A DNA stretch of 64,000 bases from SBAX01 sp964646605 (lineage in GTDB: Bacteria > Planctomycetota > Phycisphaerae > UBA1845), in NCBI GenBank assembly GCA_964646605.1, contig CAZYEX010000096.1:42901-106900 (forward strand). Direction: 5' to 3'. The position numbers were made by a program, and so were the translations under genes. The notes below the pieces were generated by a model. The model had not been told where the DNA came from and made no database searches. It saw only the letters and a list, made by a program, of their open reading frames with translations. This document shows positions 1 through 8,241 of this stretch, piece after piece (the stretch's first letter is position 1; every line of letters begins with the position of its first letter).

Positions 1-86
1 ACGTGACCACGGACCGGGGCAAGGCGCCCGCGCGGGAGGGGAAGGCGTTGCCACGGGGCAAGTAGCGGACTATCCTGTCAATCCGC

Positions 87-1322
87 ATGGACACGCTGCT
101 GGATCGTTTTCTACGCTACGTGAAGGTCGAAACGACGGCCGTCGAGCAGACCGACAAGTATCCTAGTTCGCCGGGTCAGCTTGAACTCGGGCGTATGTTG
201 GCCGATGAACTGCGCCGCATCGGACTGCCCGACGCCGCTCAGGACGAGCACGGCATCGTCATGGCCACCATCCCCGCGACGGTGCAAGGCGCACCGACCA
301 TCGCGTGGTTCGCCCACGTGGACACCTCGCCGGAATTCACGGCCAAGAACGTCAAACCCGTTGTGCATCGAAACTGGGACGGGAAGGACATCGTGCTGCC
401 CGGCGACTCCTCGCGGGTGATTCGCGTGGCCGAGACGCAGAGCCTGGCGGCGTTGGCGGGCAAGACGCTCATCACCTCCGACGGAACGACCCTGCTCGGG
501 GCCGACGACAAGGCGGGCGTGGCGGTCGTCATGACGGCGGCCGAGGAGCTGGTGCGAAATCGCGGGCTCAGGCACGGCCCCATCCGCGTCGTTTTCACCT
601 GCGACGAGGAGGTCGGACGCGGAGTGGACAAGGTCGATCTCAAGAAGGTCGCGGCCGTCTGCGGTTACACGCTGGACGGCGAATCCATCGGCGAACTCGA
701 CGCCGAGACGTTCTCCGCAGACCTCGCGGTGGTGACCATCACCGGCCGCAACATCCATCCGGGGCTCGCCACCGGGAAAATGATCAATGCCATCCGTCTG
801 GCAGGCGCGTTTCTCTCCCGAATGCCCGCGCGACGACTGGCCCCGGAGACCACCGCCGATCGCGACGGTTTCCTACACCCCTACGTCATCGAGGGCGGCG
901 TACACGAAACGAAAACCCGAATCCTGCTGCGCAGTTTCGTCACCGCCGAACTCGCCGAGCAGGCACAGGTCTTGCGCAACATCGCCGCGGCCGTCGCCCT
1001 CGAATACCCCGGGGCCAAGATCGACGTGGAGGTCAAAAAACAATATCGCAACATGAAGGAAGTATTGGACAACGACCCGCGCTCCGTGGAACTCGCGGCG
1101 TCGGCTATTCGCCGCGTGGGCCTGGAGCCGAAGTTCCAGTCCATCCGCGGGGGAACCGACGGCTCGCGTCTCAGCGAAATGGGTCTTCCTACTCCCAACT
1201 TGGCCGTGGGCATGCACAACTTCCATTCCCCGCTCGAATTCGCCTGTCTGGAGGAAATGGAAACGTCGGTGAAGGTCCTGATTGAACTGGCGCAGTTGTG
1301 GGGCGCGGAAAAGGCTGCGTAG
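87..1322 (+). CDS. pepT: Peptidase T (tripeptide aminopeptidase)
   Basis: Cytoplasmic M20-family zinc aminopeptidase that removes the N-terminal residue from tripeptides. The 411-residue length is normal for PepT. Visible metal and catalytic motifs in order are AHVDTS (about residue 76), GADDKAG (about 137), CDEEVGRG (about 172), the RGGTDGSRLSEMGLP block near 355 and HNFHSPLEF near 380. The whole chain looks intact. It starts at an ATG 86 bases into the window and stands alone, followed by about 300 bases without a gene. Confidence is high because motifs and length both fit. Confidence 0.95.
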   Translation: MDTLLDRFLRYVKVETTAVEQTDKYPSSPGQLELGRMLADELRRIGLPDAAQDEHGIVMATIPATVQGAPTIAWFAHVDTSPEFTAKNVKPVVHRNWDGKDIVLPGDSSRVIRVAETQSLAALAGKTLITSDGTTLLGADDKAGVAVVMTAAEELVRNRGLRHGPIRVVFTCDEEVGRGVDKVDLKKVAAVCGYTLDGESIGELDAETFSADLAVVTITGRNIHPGLATGKMINAIRLAGAFLSRMPARRLAPETTADRDGFLHPYVIEGGVHETKTRILLRSFVTAELAEQAQVLRNIAAAVALEYPGAKIDVEVKKQYRNMKEVLDNDPRSVELAASAIRRVGLEPKFQSIRGGTDGSRLSEMGLPTPNLAVGMHNFHSPLEFACLEEMETSVKVLIELAQLWGAEKAA

Positions 1323-1620
1323 CTGCGTCCCGTCGCGGCCAAGGCGATGGACTTGCAGCTATGCTGCAATCATCCCTTGGAAAACAGGGTTCCCCGGACC
1401 TTTTTCTTTCGGATTTTCCCTTGCAGCGTTGGAGGCGAGGCTGGTACTATTGCGGGATATGGGACGCACCGACTCGCATCTCGGCGCGTTCCGCGGGGCG
1501 GGGTGCGCGAACGGAGATCGCTTTTTTGTCCGCGCTTCGCGGGTGTTGGCGTCGGGGGAAACGACGCATGAGCAGTGGGGGTCGCAACGAACTTTGCACA
1601 CGTTGAGGAGGAGTTGGCAC
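1323..1620. other. Intergenic region upstream of the Cys-repeat gene
   Basis: About 300 bases between pepT and the secreted cysteine-repeat protein. Reading frames continue through it but show no recognisable protein and no signal peptide. Only the purine-rich GAGGAGGAG just before 1621, a strong ribosome binding site for the next gene, is clear. Confidence 0.5.
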
Positions 1621-3081
1621 ATGAAATGGAATCGGTGGCTGCTGCTGTTGGCGAGTGTGGCGTGCTTCGTTCCGGCGTCCGTTGGCGCACGGGAGAGGAC
1701 GACCGACAAAATCGCTCGGGCGATGGTCCGACCGGCGATCATGGACGCGGCGACGGTCGACGGACTGACCGCGGGCACTGACCCGGCGAACACCGGCGAG
1801 TGCGAAGAGCATTGCCGGGCCAATGCCGAGCAAGTTTTCAAGGAGTGCATGGGGCTCCCCGACGGCAATGAGGAGCTTTGCACCGCTCGGGCCAACGAGT
1901 TCTTCGAGGTTTGCGTCCGCGAGCATTGCAACGATGTTCCCGACTGCGTCCAGGGATGCCAGCGGGACGCCGAGGCTGCGTTCCACGCCTGCATCGAGAA
2001 CGGCGGCGGCGAGGATGCCTGCGCGGCCGAGGCGCACAAGGTCCTTGAAGATTGTCTGGCTGCGAACTGCGGCGATCCGCCGCAGCCTCCCACCTGCGAG
2101 CAGCAGTGCCACATGGTCGCCGGTCAGACGTTCAAGTCTTGCATGGACGCGGGCGGGAACGAGGAAGAGTGCGGCGCCGCGGCCCGCACCGCCTTCGAGA
2201 GCTGTATCCGCGAAAACTGCAAGGTCCCGCCGGACCCGACCTGCGAGGGTATGTGTGAGCAGCGAGCCCACGGCGTCTTCCTACAGTGCCGTGAAAACGG
2301 GGGGACCGAGGAGGAGTGCGGGGCCCTCGCCCATCAGGCCTTCGAAAACTGCGTGCGGAAGGAGTGCCAGCCCGAGCCGCCGGATTGCGAGGAAATGTGC
2401 AAGCACCGGGCGAAGGGCTTCTACGAACATTGCATCGCGGAAGGCGGCGATCCCGAACACTGCGCCGCGGGAGCGCGAAACCTTCTGGCCGAGTGCCTGC
2501 ACAACGAGTGCAGCATCGACCCGACGTGCGAGGAAACGTGCAAGCGCGACGCCGAACAGCGTTTCCGGGCTTGCATCGAGGCCGGCGGAACCGAGGAGGA
2601 GTGTGCTCTCGAGGCACGGACGTTCCTGCAGGGTTGTCTCGCGGAGCGATGCGGGCATGTGCCCGATTGTGAGGACCATTGCGGGCGGGCGGCCGAGGAA
2701 GTGTTCCACAAGTGCATCGAGAACGGTGGCGGCGAGGAGGAGTGTGGGCACCAGGCCCGTACCTTCCTGGAGAACTGCCTCCGCGAGAAGTGCAATCATG
2801 TGCCGGATTGTGACGACCAGTGCCGCATGGCGGCGGCGGACGCTTTCCGTGATTGCCTACTGGACGGCGGGTCGATCGAGACCTGCGCCGGCGCTGCGAC
2901 GGAGGCGTTGCAGACGTGTCTTGGGAACTGCGGCAATCCGCCGACCTGCGAGGACGCCTGCCGGGCGCACGCCGCGGGGGTCTTCGGCCAATGCCTGAAC
3001 GGCGGCGGCGAGATTCCGGAGTGTGCGGCGCAAGCCGAGGCGGCGCTGCAGGAGTGCATGGGCAACTGTCCGCCTCCGTAA
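1621..3081 (+). CDS. Secreted protein of nine six-cysteine repeats
   Basis: I do not recognise a named family. The ATG at 1621 follows a strong GAGGAGGAG ribosome binding site and opens a signal peptide (MKWNRWLLLLASVACFVPASVGA). After a linker of about 35 residues the remaining ~425 residues are nine tandem units of about 46 residues. Each has six cysteines in the pattern C-x3-C, about 10 residues, C, about 10, C, about 10, C-x3/4-C, with a G-G-x-x-E-E-C core and a short P-rich joint. The helical, disulfide-stapled look suggests a rigid exported rod or binding protein. The frame stays open upstream to 1282, but that part lacks a signal peptide. A terminator follows at 3113. Confidence 0.85.
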   Translation: MKWNRWLLLLASVACFVPASVGARERTTDKIARAMVRPAIMDAATVDGLTAGTDPANTGECEEHCRANAEQVFKECMGLPDGNEELCTARANEFFEVCVREHCNDVPDCVQGCQRDAEAAFHACIENGGGEDACAAEAHKVLEDCLAANCGDPPQPPTCEQQCHMVAGQTFKSCMDAGGNEEECGAAARTAFESCIRENCKVPPDPTCEGMCEQRAHGVFLQCRENGGTEEECGALAHQAFENCVRKECQPEPPDCEEMCKHRAKGFYEHCIAEGGDPEHCAAGARNLLAECLHNECSIDPTCEETCKRDAEQRFRACIEAGGTEEECALEARTFLQGCLAERCGHVPDCEDHCGRAAEEVFHKCIENGGGEEECGHQARTFLENCLREKCNHVPDCDDQCRMAAADAFRDCLLDGGSIETCAGAATEALQTCLGNCGNPPTCEDACRAHAAGVFGQCLNGGGEIPECAAQAEAALQECMGNCPPP

Positions 3082-3112
3082 GTCGAGCACGGAGCGAATG
3101 ATGGATGTTCCA

Positions 3113-3146
3113 GGGGGCCGACGGCCTAGCGCGTCGGCCCCCTTTT
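3113..3146 (+). terminator. Rho-independent terminator after Cys-repeat gene
   Basis: An 11-bp perfect stem (GGGGGCCGACG / CGTCGGCCCCC) with an 8-base loop is followed by TTTT, 31 bases after the stop codon of the cysteine-repeat gene. Confidence 0.85.
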
Positions 3147-3258
3147 CGATTAGACGCGGTTCACGGCGACTGCGGCTCGACCCGCCTCCCGTGCTCCGTT
3201 ACGGCCGGATAACCGCCGTGAAGAAAAGCACGGAAGGGTCTAAGCCGATGGGGGGACT

Positions 3259-5064
3259 ATGGAAGCGCATGGGGTCGGGCGACGGATCACGTTGGCAGTT
3301 GCGGGCGGACTCGCCCTGCTCATCACCACGGCGGCACACGCCCAGCAGGTCTATTGGGCGCAGACTTTTGGGGACCGCATCCGTCGTGCGAACCTGAACG
3401 GCACCAACGCCCAGACGCTGATCGAGCCCCCGGTGGCGTTCGACCCCGTGGCGATCCGTCTTGATGTAAGCGGCGGGAAGCTCTATTGGGCCGAGGTGTT
3501 CGAGAACACCATTCGCCGCGCCAACCTCGACGGCACGGGAATCCAAACCGTCGTTCAGCCGCCCGCCATCATCGACCCCATCGCCCTCGACGTGGATGCG
3601 TTCAACCTACCCGCCAAAGTGTATTGGGCGCAGAGTTTTGACGACAAGATTCTCCGCGCCAATTTCGACGGTAGCGGGGTGGAGACGATCGTCGCGCCGC
3701 CGGTATCGTTCGACGTGGTCGCCATCGCCGTTTCGCCATCCGAGGGGAAGGTCTATTGGGCGGAGAACCCCGGCAACCGCATCCGCCGCGCCAACCTCGA
3801 CGGCAGCAACGCGGAGACTTTTCTGGATGTCTTTTTCGTGTCCGACCCGGTGGCTCTCGCCGTGGACGTATCCTGCGGCGATGTCTATTGGGCGGAACGC
3901 TCCGCCAACCGCATTCGCCATGCGACGCCCGACGGATTGACCGTGGAGACCCTGGTCGATTCGGTCTTCGCCAACGATCCGGTCGCGGTCGCGGTGGTCA
4001 CAGCCGTGGCCACGGGTTGCGGGGTGGGAACCGTGTACTGGGCCGAGGGGTTGAGCAGCCGCATCCGCCGCGTGTCCCCCGGCGGGGGAGTCACCACGAT
4101 CGTCGAAGCCCCCAGCGTGTTCGATCCTGTTTCGGTGGACGTGGATCCGGGCCTTCCCGGTCCGCCCATGCCCTCCCAGGACGCCGCGCCCAACGACACG
4201 ACGCGTTACCTGTCGCTTTCCGTGCCACCGAACGTCACGTCCGGTCCGCCGCCGATTCCCGAACCGACGGCCCTGCGCGTCCGGTTGGTCGACTTGCAGA
4301 ACCCGGTCCCGCCCAATCCGCCCGGAAACCTCCCGCCCAGCTTCTCGGCGTTCGAGACCGGTCCCACTTGCACGGACCCGGGCGGCTGCGTTCGTTGGGT
4401 GGGAGAACCCTCATTGTTTCGAGAGTCGCAGGATAGTCCCGGGGCCGGTACCTTCTGGGGGGCCCGCCTGCAATGCACGCCGGTCTATTTCGATTGGAGC
4501 ACGGTCGGCGTGTTTCACGTGACCGGCGCGGAGATCGCCCCCAGCTCGAAGTTCGACATCGAGAACCTCGATTCGTTCTGCACGGGCAACGAAGCGACAT
4601 GCACGGATATGTCCGCAGCCCTTCGCGTGAACACGGCGCGACACGGCGATGTCGTCACACCCTTTAACCCGCCGTCGCCTTCGGTCCAACCGGACGCGCT
4701 GGACGTGAACGCCGTGGTCGCCAAATTCAAGGGGCTGATCGGTTCGCCCAACAAAGCACATTGTCAGATCCAGCCGAACCTGCCGGAACTCAACGCCGAT
4801 ACCGGAGCGCTGGACATCCTCGCCTGTGTCGACGCATTCAAGGGACTCGCCTATCCGTTCAGCGGACCGTGTGTTTGCCCCTCGACCGTGACATGCGGCG
4901 TCACGCCTTGCGCGAACCCGAACGGTTGCCCCAACGGAACGTGCGTTCGCACCTGCGTGGGCGGAACCCAGGCCGGGCTACCGTGTGTGGTCGTCGCCCA
5001 TTGCCCCGGCGGAACGTGCGGGCAAGGCTTCTGCCGCGATCGCTGCGGACGGTGTACCCCGTAG
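3259..5064 (+). CDS. Secreted YWTD-like beta-propeller protein with C-terminal Cys-rich module
   Basis: Exported protein of 601 residues. A signal peptide (cleavage near AHA-QQ, residue ~29) is followed by six blades that each open with YWA[QE], such as VYWAQTFGDRIRRANLNG. They resemble LDL-receptor class B (YWTD) repeats and probably form one six-bladed propeller (residues ~30-300). From about residue 316 to the end runs the module shared with the genes at 25656, 29247 and 33195: WVGEP, RLQCTP, GAEIAPSS, QPNLPELNADTGALDI, then a cysteine-rich tail ending CRDRCGRCTP. The tail has dockerin-like Asp/Asn-rich pairs. An extracellular structural or binding role is likely; the ligand is unknown. 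Confidence 0.85.
   Translation: MEAHGVGRRITLAVAGGLALLITTAAHAQQVYWAQTFGDRIRRANLNGTNAQTLIEPPVAFDPVAIRLDVSGGKLYWAEVFENTIRRANLDGTGIQTVVQPPAIIDPIALDVDAFNLPAKVYWAQSFDDKILRANFDGSGVETIVAPPVSFDVVAIAVSPSEGKVYWAENPGNRIRRANLDGSNAETFLDVFFVSDPVALAVDVSCGDVYWAERSANRIRHATPDGLTVETLVDSVFANDPVAVAVVTAVATGCGVGTVYWAEGLSSRIRRVSPGGGVTTIVEAPSVFDPVSVDVDPGLPGPPMPSQDAAPNDTTRYLSLSVPPNVTSGPPPIPEPTALRVRLVDLQNPVPPNPPGNLPPSFSAFETGPTCTDPGGCVRWVGEPSLFRESQDSPGAGTFWGARLQCTPVYFDWSTVGVFHVTGAEIAPSSKFDIENLDSFCTGNEATCTDMSAALRVNTARHGDVVTPFNPPSPSVQPDALDVNAVVAKFKGLIGSPNKAHCQIQPNLPELNADTGALDILACVDAFKGLAYPFSGPCVCPSTVTCGVTPCANPNGCPNGTCVRTCVGGTQAGLPCVVVAHCPGGTCGQGFCRDRCGRCTP
4204..5061 (+). other. Shared C-terminal surface module, copy 1
   Basis: Part of the preceding CDS (residues 316-601). 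It aligns end to end with the tails of three other proteins in the window. Conserved landmarks are LVDLQNP, C-x-RWVG-x-P, RLQCTP-x-Y, V-x-GAE-[IV]-x-PSS, FNPP, QPD-x-LDV, QPNLPELNAD, ALDI-x-x-x-VD-x-FKG-x-AYPFSGPC, CPSTV-x-C and the terminal CRDRCGRC. Confidence 0.85.
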
Positions 5065-5346
5065 GCCGTAGCGCCGGCCTCATCCGGCAAGCCGTGGCGC
5101 GACGCAAGCCCGACCGCGTGGCACCAATCTAGGTGTGGCGTGGGCGTTTTGATTCGTACCCGCGAGGGTGCGAACGAGCGCCTCCGTGCCGTGTTCGTGG
5201 TCTGCGACGCCGTGTTGCAGTCAAGCCGAATTTGACAGGCTGAAAGACTTCTCCCAGACTGCTCGCCGGGGTCGCGCCGGCCACCTGGGGCGGTTCTACC
5301 CCTCGTAGGATTCAGCGCCCCACGACGAGCAACAAAGGAACCGCGT
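5065..5346. other. Intergenic region
   Basis: About 280 bases with no supported gene. It begins with a GCCGTAGCGCCGGCC-type GC-rich palindromic stretch and ends in AAAGGA, the ribosome binding site of the dehydrogenase gene. Confidence 0.4.
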
Positions 5347-6897
5347 ATGCTTCCACCGTATTCGCCCGAGCCGTATGTCGATTTCAGTCAACCGGGTCCG
5401 CGGGCGAACATGCTGGCGGCGCTGGAGAAGGTTCGTGGGCAGTTGGGGCGGTCGTTTCCGCTGTGGCTGCACGGCAAGGCCGTGACGACTTCGGAGACGT
5501 TCACGTCGATTTCGCCCGCCGATCCGGGACGGGTGGTGGGCGTCTTCTCGAAGGCTAACGCGGAGATCGCGGACAAGGCCGTCCGCTGCTGTGCGGATCA
5601 CTTCACGGAGTGGCGGCGGGTCGAGCCGGAGGTTCGGGCCCGAGTGCTCATCAAGGCGGCGGCGGTCATGCGGCGGCGGCTCTATGAACTTTCCGCCTGG
5701 GAATGTTACGAAGTCAGCAAGAGTTGGCTCGAGGCCTATGCCGACGTGTGCGAAGCGATCGACTTCCTCGAGTTCTACGGACGGGAGATGATGCGCCTGG
5801 GCGGGTCCCATCCCACCACGCCTTATCCCGGCGAGGAAAACGAAGTCCGCTACGTGCCCCTGGGGGTGGGGGTGGTGATCCCGCCGTGGAACTTTCCACT
5901 GGCGATTTGCACGGGGATGGCCTCGGCGGCGTTGGTGACGGGGAACACAGTCTGCCTCAAGCCGGCCAGCGCCTCGCCGGTGATGGCGGCGCTCTTCGTG
6001 GAAATCCTGCACGAGGCCGGCCTGCCGCCGCACGTGCTGAACTTCGTTCCGGGCCCGGGTGGGAGCGTGGGCGATACCATGGTGTGCCACCCGATGACAC
6101 GCTTCGTGTCGTTCACCGGATCGCGGGAGGTGGGGATCGGCATCTTCGAGAAGGTGGCCAAGGTTCAACCGGGGCAGGTTTGGCTCAAGCGCAGCGTCCT
6201 GGAAATGGGCGGAAAGGACTGCATCGTCGTCGATGAGACGGCGGACATCGACGCGGCGGCGGAGGGCGTCGTGGCCGCTGCGTTCGGATTCCAGGGACAA
6301 AAGTGCTCGGCGTGCAGCCGCCTCATCGCCCACCAGGACATCTACTCGGACCTCCTCGACCGCGTGGTTTCTCGATCGCGTGAGTTGACCCTCGGCGACA
6401 CCGTCGGGCCGGAAAACCTCTTCATGGGCGCGGTGATCGACGACAGCGCCCACAAGAAAATCACCGAATATGTCAAGATCGGCCGGAGCGAAGGGCGGGC
6501 CGTCCTCGCCGATACCAAGGTCCCACCCAAAGGCTATTTCATCCCGCCGACGATCATCGCCGATGTGCCGCCCAGTGCCCGAATCGCGCAGGAGGAAATC
6601 TTCGGGCCGGTGCTCGCGGTGATCAAAGCGAAGAATTTCGACGAGGCCTTGGAGATCGCCAACGGAACGCAGTACGGGCTCACCGGGGCGCTTTTCTCGC
6701 GCGATCGAATGCGCCTGGAGCGCGCCCGGCACGAGTTCCACGTCGGCAACCTCTATCTAAACCGCAAATGCACGGGTGCTCTGGTGGACGTTCAGCCCTT
6801 TGGGGGGTTCAACATGTCGGGCACGGACTCCAAAGCCGGCGGGCGGGACTATTTGCAACTTTTCATGCAGGCGAAGTCCATCTCCGAACGCTGGTAG
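5347..6897 (+). CDS. rocA: L-glutamate gamma-semialdehyde (P5C) dehydrogenase
   Basis: NAD-dependent aldehyde dehydrogenase that oxidises glutamate semialdehyde (open P5C) to glutamate in proline and arginine catabolism. The 516 residues match the usual length of the RocA/PruA group. Diagnostic motifs are PPWNFPLAICTGM (cofactor entry), FTGSREVG, LEMGGKDCIVVDE (general base Glu) and FGFQGQKCSACSRLI, which carries the catalytic Cys in the setting typical of P5C dehydrogenases. The substrate-loop and C-terminal PFGGFNMSGTDSKAGG are intact. No proline dehydrogenase neighbour is present. A different aldehyde substrate is possible but less likely. Confidence 0.92.
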   Translation: MLPPYSPEPYVDFSQPGPRANMLAALEKVRGQLGRSFPLWLHGKAVTTSETFTSISPADPGRVVGVFSKANAEIADKAVRCCADHFTEWRRVEPEVRARVLIKAAAVMRRRLYELSAWECYEVSKSWLEAYADVCEAIDFLEFYGREMMRLGGSHPTTPYPGEENEVRYVPLGVGVVIPPWNFPLAICTGMASAALVTGNTVCLKPASASPVMAALFVEILHEAGLPPHVLNFVPGPGGSVGDTMVCHPMTRFVSFTGSREVGIGIFEKVAKVQPGQVWLKRSVLEMGGKDCIVVDETADIDAAAEGVVAAAFGFQGQKCSACSRLIAHQDIYSDLLDRVVSRSRELTLGDTVGPENLFMGAVIDDSAHKKITEYVKIGRSEGRAVLADTKVPPKGYFIPPTIIADVPPSARIAQEEIFGPVLAVIKAKNFDEALEIANGTQYGLTGALFSRDRMRLERARHEFHVGNLYLNRKCTGALVDVQPFGGFNMSGTDSKAGGRDYLQLFMQAKSISERW

Positions 6898-6955
6898 CCG
6901 AGCGCGAGCTCGGCCCTCGGCTTCTTCGCCGGCTTGGGATCAGCGGAGCGATTCT

Positions 6956-8038
6956 ATGAGCGGCCCTTCGGACGACAGCGGCGCGCCCGGCACCGTCCCT
7001 GAACATGGAGATGACGCCACGAAGACGGTCACAAATCCGGCGCCGCACGGCCTCCTTCCCGACCGAATCGGGCGGTATCACATCAAACGCGTCATCGCCT
7101 CGGGAGGCATGGGAACGGTTTACGAAGCGGCTCAGGACAATCCGCGGCGAGTCGTAGCCGTCAAGGTGATGAAGCAGGGCATCGCCTCGAAATCGGCCCT
7201 GCGCCGCTTCGAGTACGAAGGGCAAATCCTCGGTCGCCTGCGCCACCCCGGCATCGCCCAAATCTACGAAGCAGGAACGCACGACGACGGGCATGGCGCA
7301 GTCCCGTATTTCGCGATGGAGTACATCCCCAACGCCAAGTCCATCACCAAGTTCGCGGAGGAAAAGAAACTCGGCACGCGGCAGCGGATGGAGCTGTTCG
7401 CCAAAGTCTGCGACGCCATCCACCACGGCCACCAGAAGGGCATCATCCACCGCGATCTCAAACCCAGCAACATCCTTGTCGACTCGACGGGACAGGTGAA
7501 GATCATCGACTTCGGCGTGGCCAGATGTACCGACAGCGATCTGGCCGTCACCACGTTACAGACCGACGTGGGCCAACTCATCGGCACCCTGCAATACATG
7601 AGTCCCGAACAGTGCGAGGGCGACCCGCACGACATCGACACCCGCAGCGACGTCTACGCCCTCGGCGTGGTCTTCTACCAACTGCTCTGCGGCAAGCTGC
7701 CCTACGACGTGACTCGCATGGCCATGCACCAGGCCACCCGCGCCATTCGCGAGCTACAACCCACCAAGCTGGGCATTGTTGATAAGACCCTCCGTGGCGA
7801 CGTGGAGACCATCGCGTTGAAAGCGTTGGAGAAAGAACGCGAACGCCGCTACCAGTCGGCCGCCGATTTAGGCCACGACATTCGCCGCTATCTTACGGGC
7901 GAGGCCATCGTCGCCCGCCGGGCGAGCATCGTCTATCAACTCCGCCTCTTCGCCCGCCGCAACAAGGCCGCGTGTTACCGGACTCAAGTTGCCCTGCTTA
8001 GCCGCCTTGGCGCTCACAATTCCGAATTGGTACAATAG
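6956..8038 (+). CDS. Ser/Thr protein kinase, truncated before its TM/TPR part
   Basis: Hanks-type kinase domain, residues ~40-315: glycine loop SGGMGTVYEA (49-58), VAVK Lys70, HRDLKPSN (165-172), DFG (185-187) and SPEQ (216-219), all intact. It also carries the RRYLTGEAI segment that in planctomycete kinases usually leads into ARRNK-x, a membrane helix and TPR repeats. Here homology stops near residue 338 (nt ~7970) and a short unrelated tail of about 22 residues follows. A fragment resembling the missing C-terminus lies at 10700-10942, beyond the beta-helix gene, so I read this as a disrupted kinase-TPR gene. The kinase domain could still be active and soluble. The start ATG at 6956 sits 58 bases after rocA. 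Confidence 0.85.
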   Translation: MSGPSDDSGAPGTVPEHGDDATKTVTNPAPHGLLPDRIGRYHIKRVIASGGMGTVYEAAQDNPRRVVAVKVMKQGIASKSALRRFEYEGQILGRLRHPGIAQIYEAGTHDDGHGAVPYFAMEYIPNAKSITKFAEEKKLGTRQRMELFAKVCDAIHHGHQKGIIHRDLKPSNILVDSTGQVKIIDFGVARCTDSDLAVTTLQTDVGQLIGTLQYMSPEQCEGDPHDIDTRSDVYALGVVFYQLLCGKLPYDVTRMAMHQATRAIRELQPTKLGIVDKTLRGDVETIALKALEKERERRYQSAADLGHDIRRYLTGEAIVARRASIVYQLRLFARRNKAACYRTQVALLSRLGAHNSELVQ

Positions 8039-8071
8039 GCAGTTCTATCGGAGGTCGGAAGAGAATCAACC

Positions 8072-8227
8072 GTGCGGGTCCGTGTATCAGCAGTACTTCT
8101 CGGGTTGTTTGCGGCGGCGCTGTTCGCTCCGCGGGTGTTTGCCATTGTATCGGGTGATGGCGACCCCATCAGCGACGTCGGTCACGGATTTCGTAATCTA
8201 TGGCCGCTTCAGCTTGGTTCGGGTTGA
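8072..8227 (+). CDS. Possible 51-residue exported peptide (or gene remnant)
   Basis: A GTG opens a short frame whose first ~25 residues are a convincing signal peptide (VRVRVSAVLLGLFAAALFAP, ending RVFA), followed by about 26 residues and a stop. There is a GGAGG 17 bases upstream, farther than ideal. It lies between the kinase break and the beta-helix gene. It could be a small secreted peptide, or the surviving 5' end of a larger exported protein truncated when this region was rearranged. Confidence 0.3.
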   Translation: MRVRVSAVLLGLFAAALFAPRVFAIVSGDGDPISDVGHGFRNLWPLQLGSG

Positions 8228-8241
8228 AAGGGAGAGAGCTC

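Noticed and set aside
1282..1620. Upstream extension of the cysteine-repeat gene (to a 599-residue protein)
   Set aside because: The extension has no signal peptide or family similarity, overlaps the end of pepT, and a strong ribosome binding site and signal peptide mark ATG 1621.
5296..6741. Long antisense open frame (481 residues) opposite the P5C dehydrogenase
   Set aside because: Arg/His-rich with no domain; it is the complement of a GC-rich gene with intact family motifs on the plus strand.
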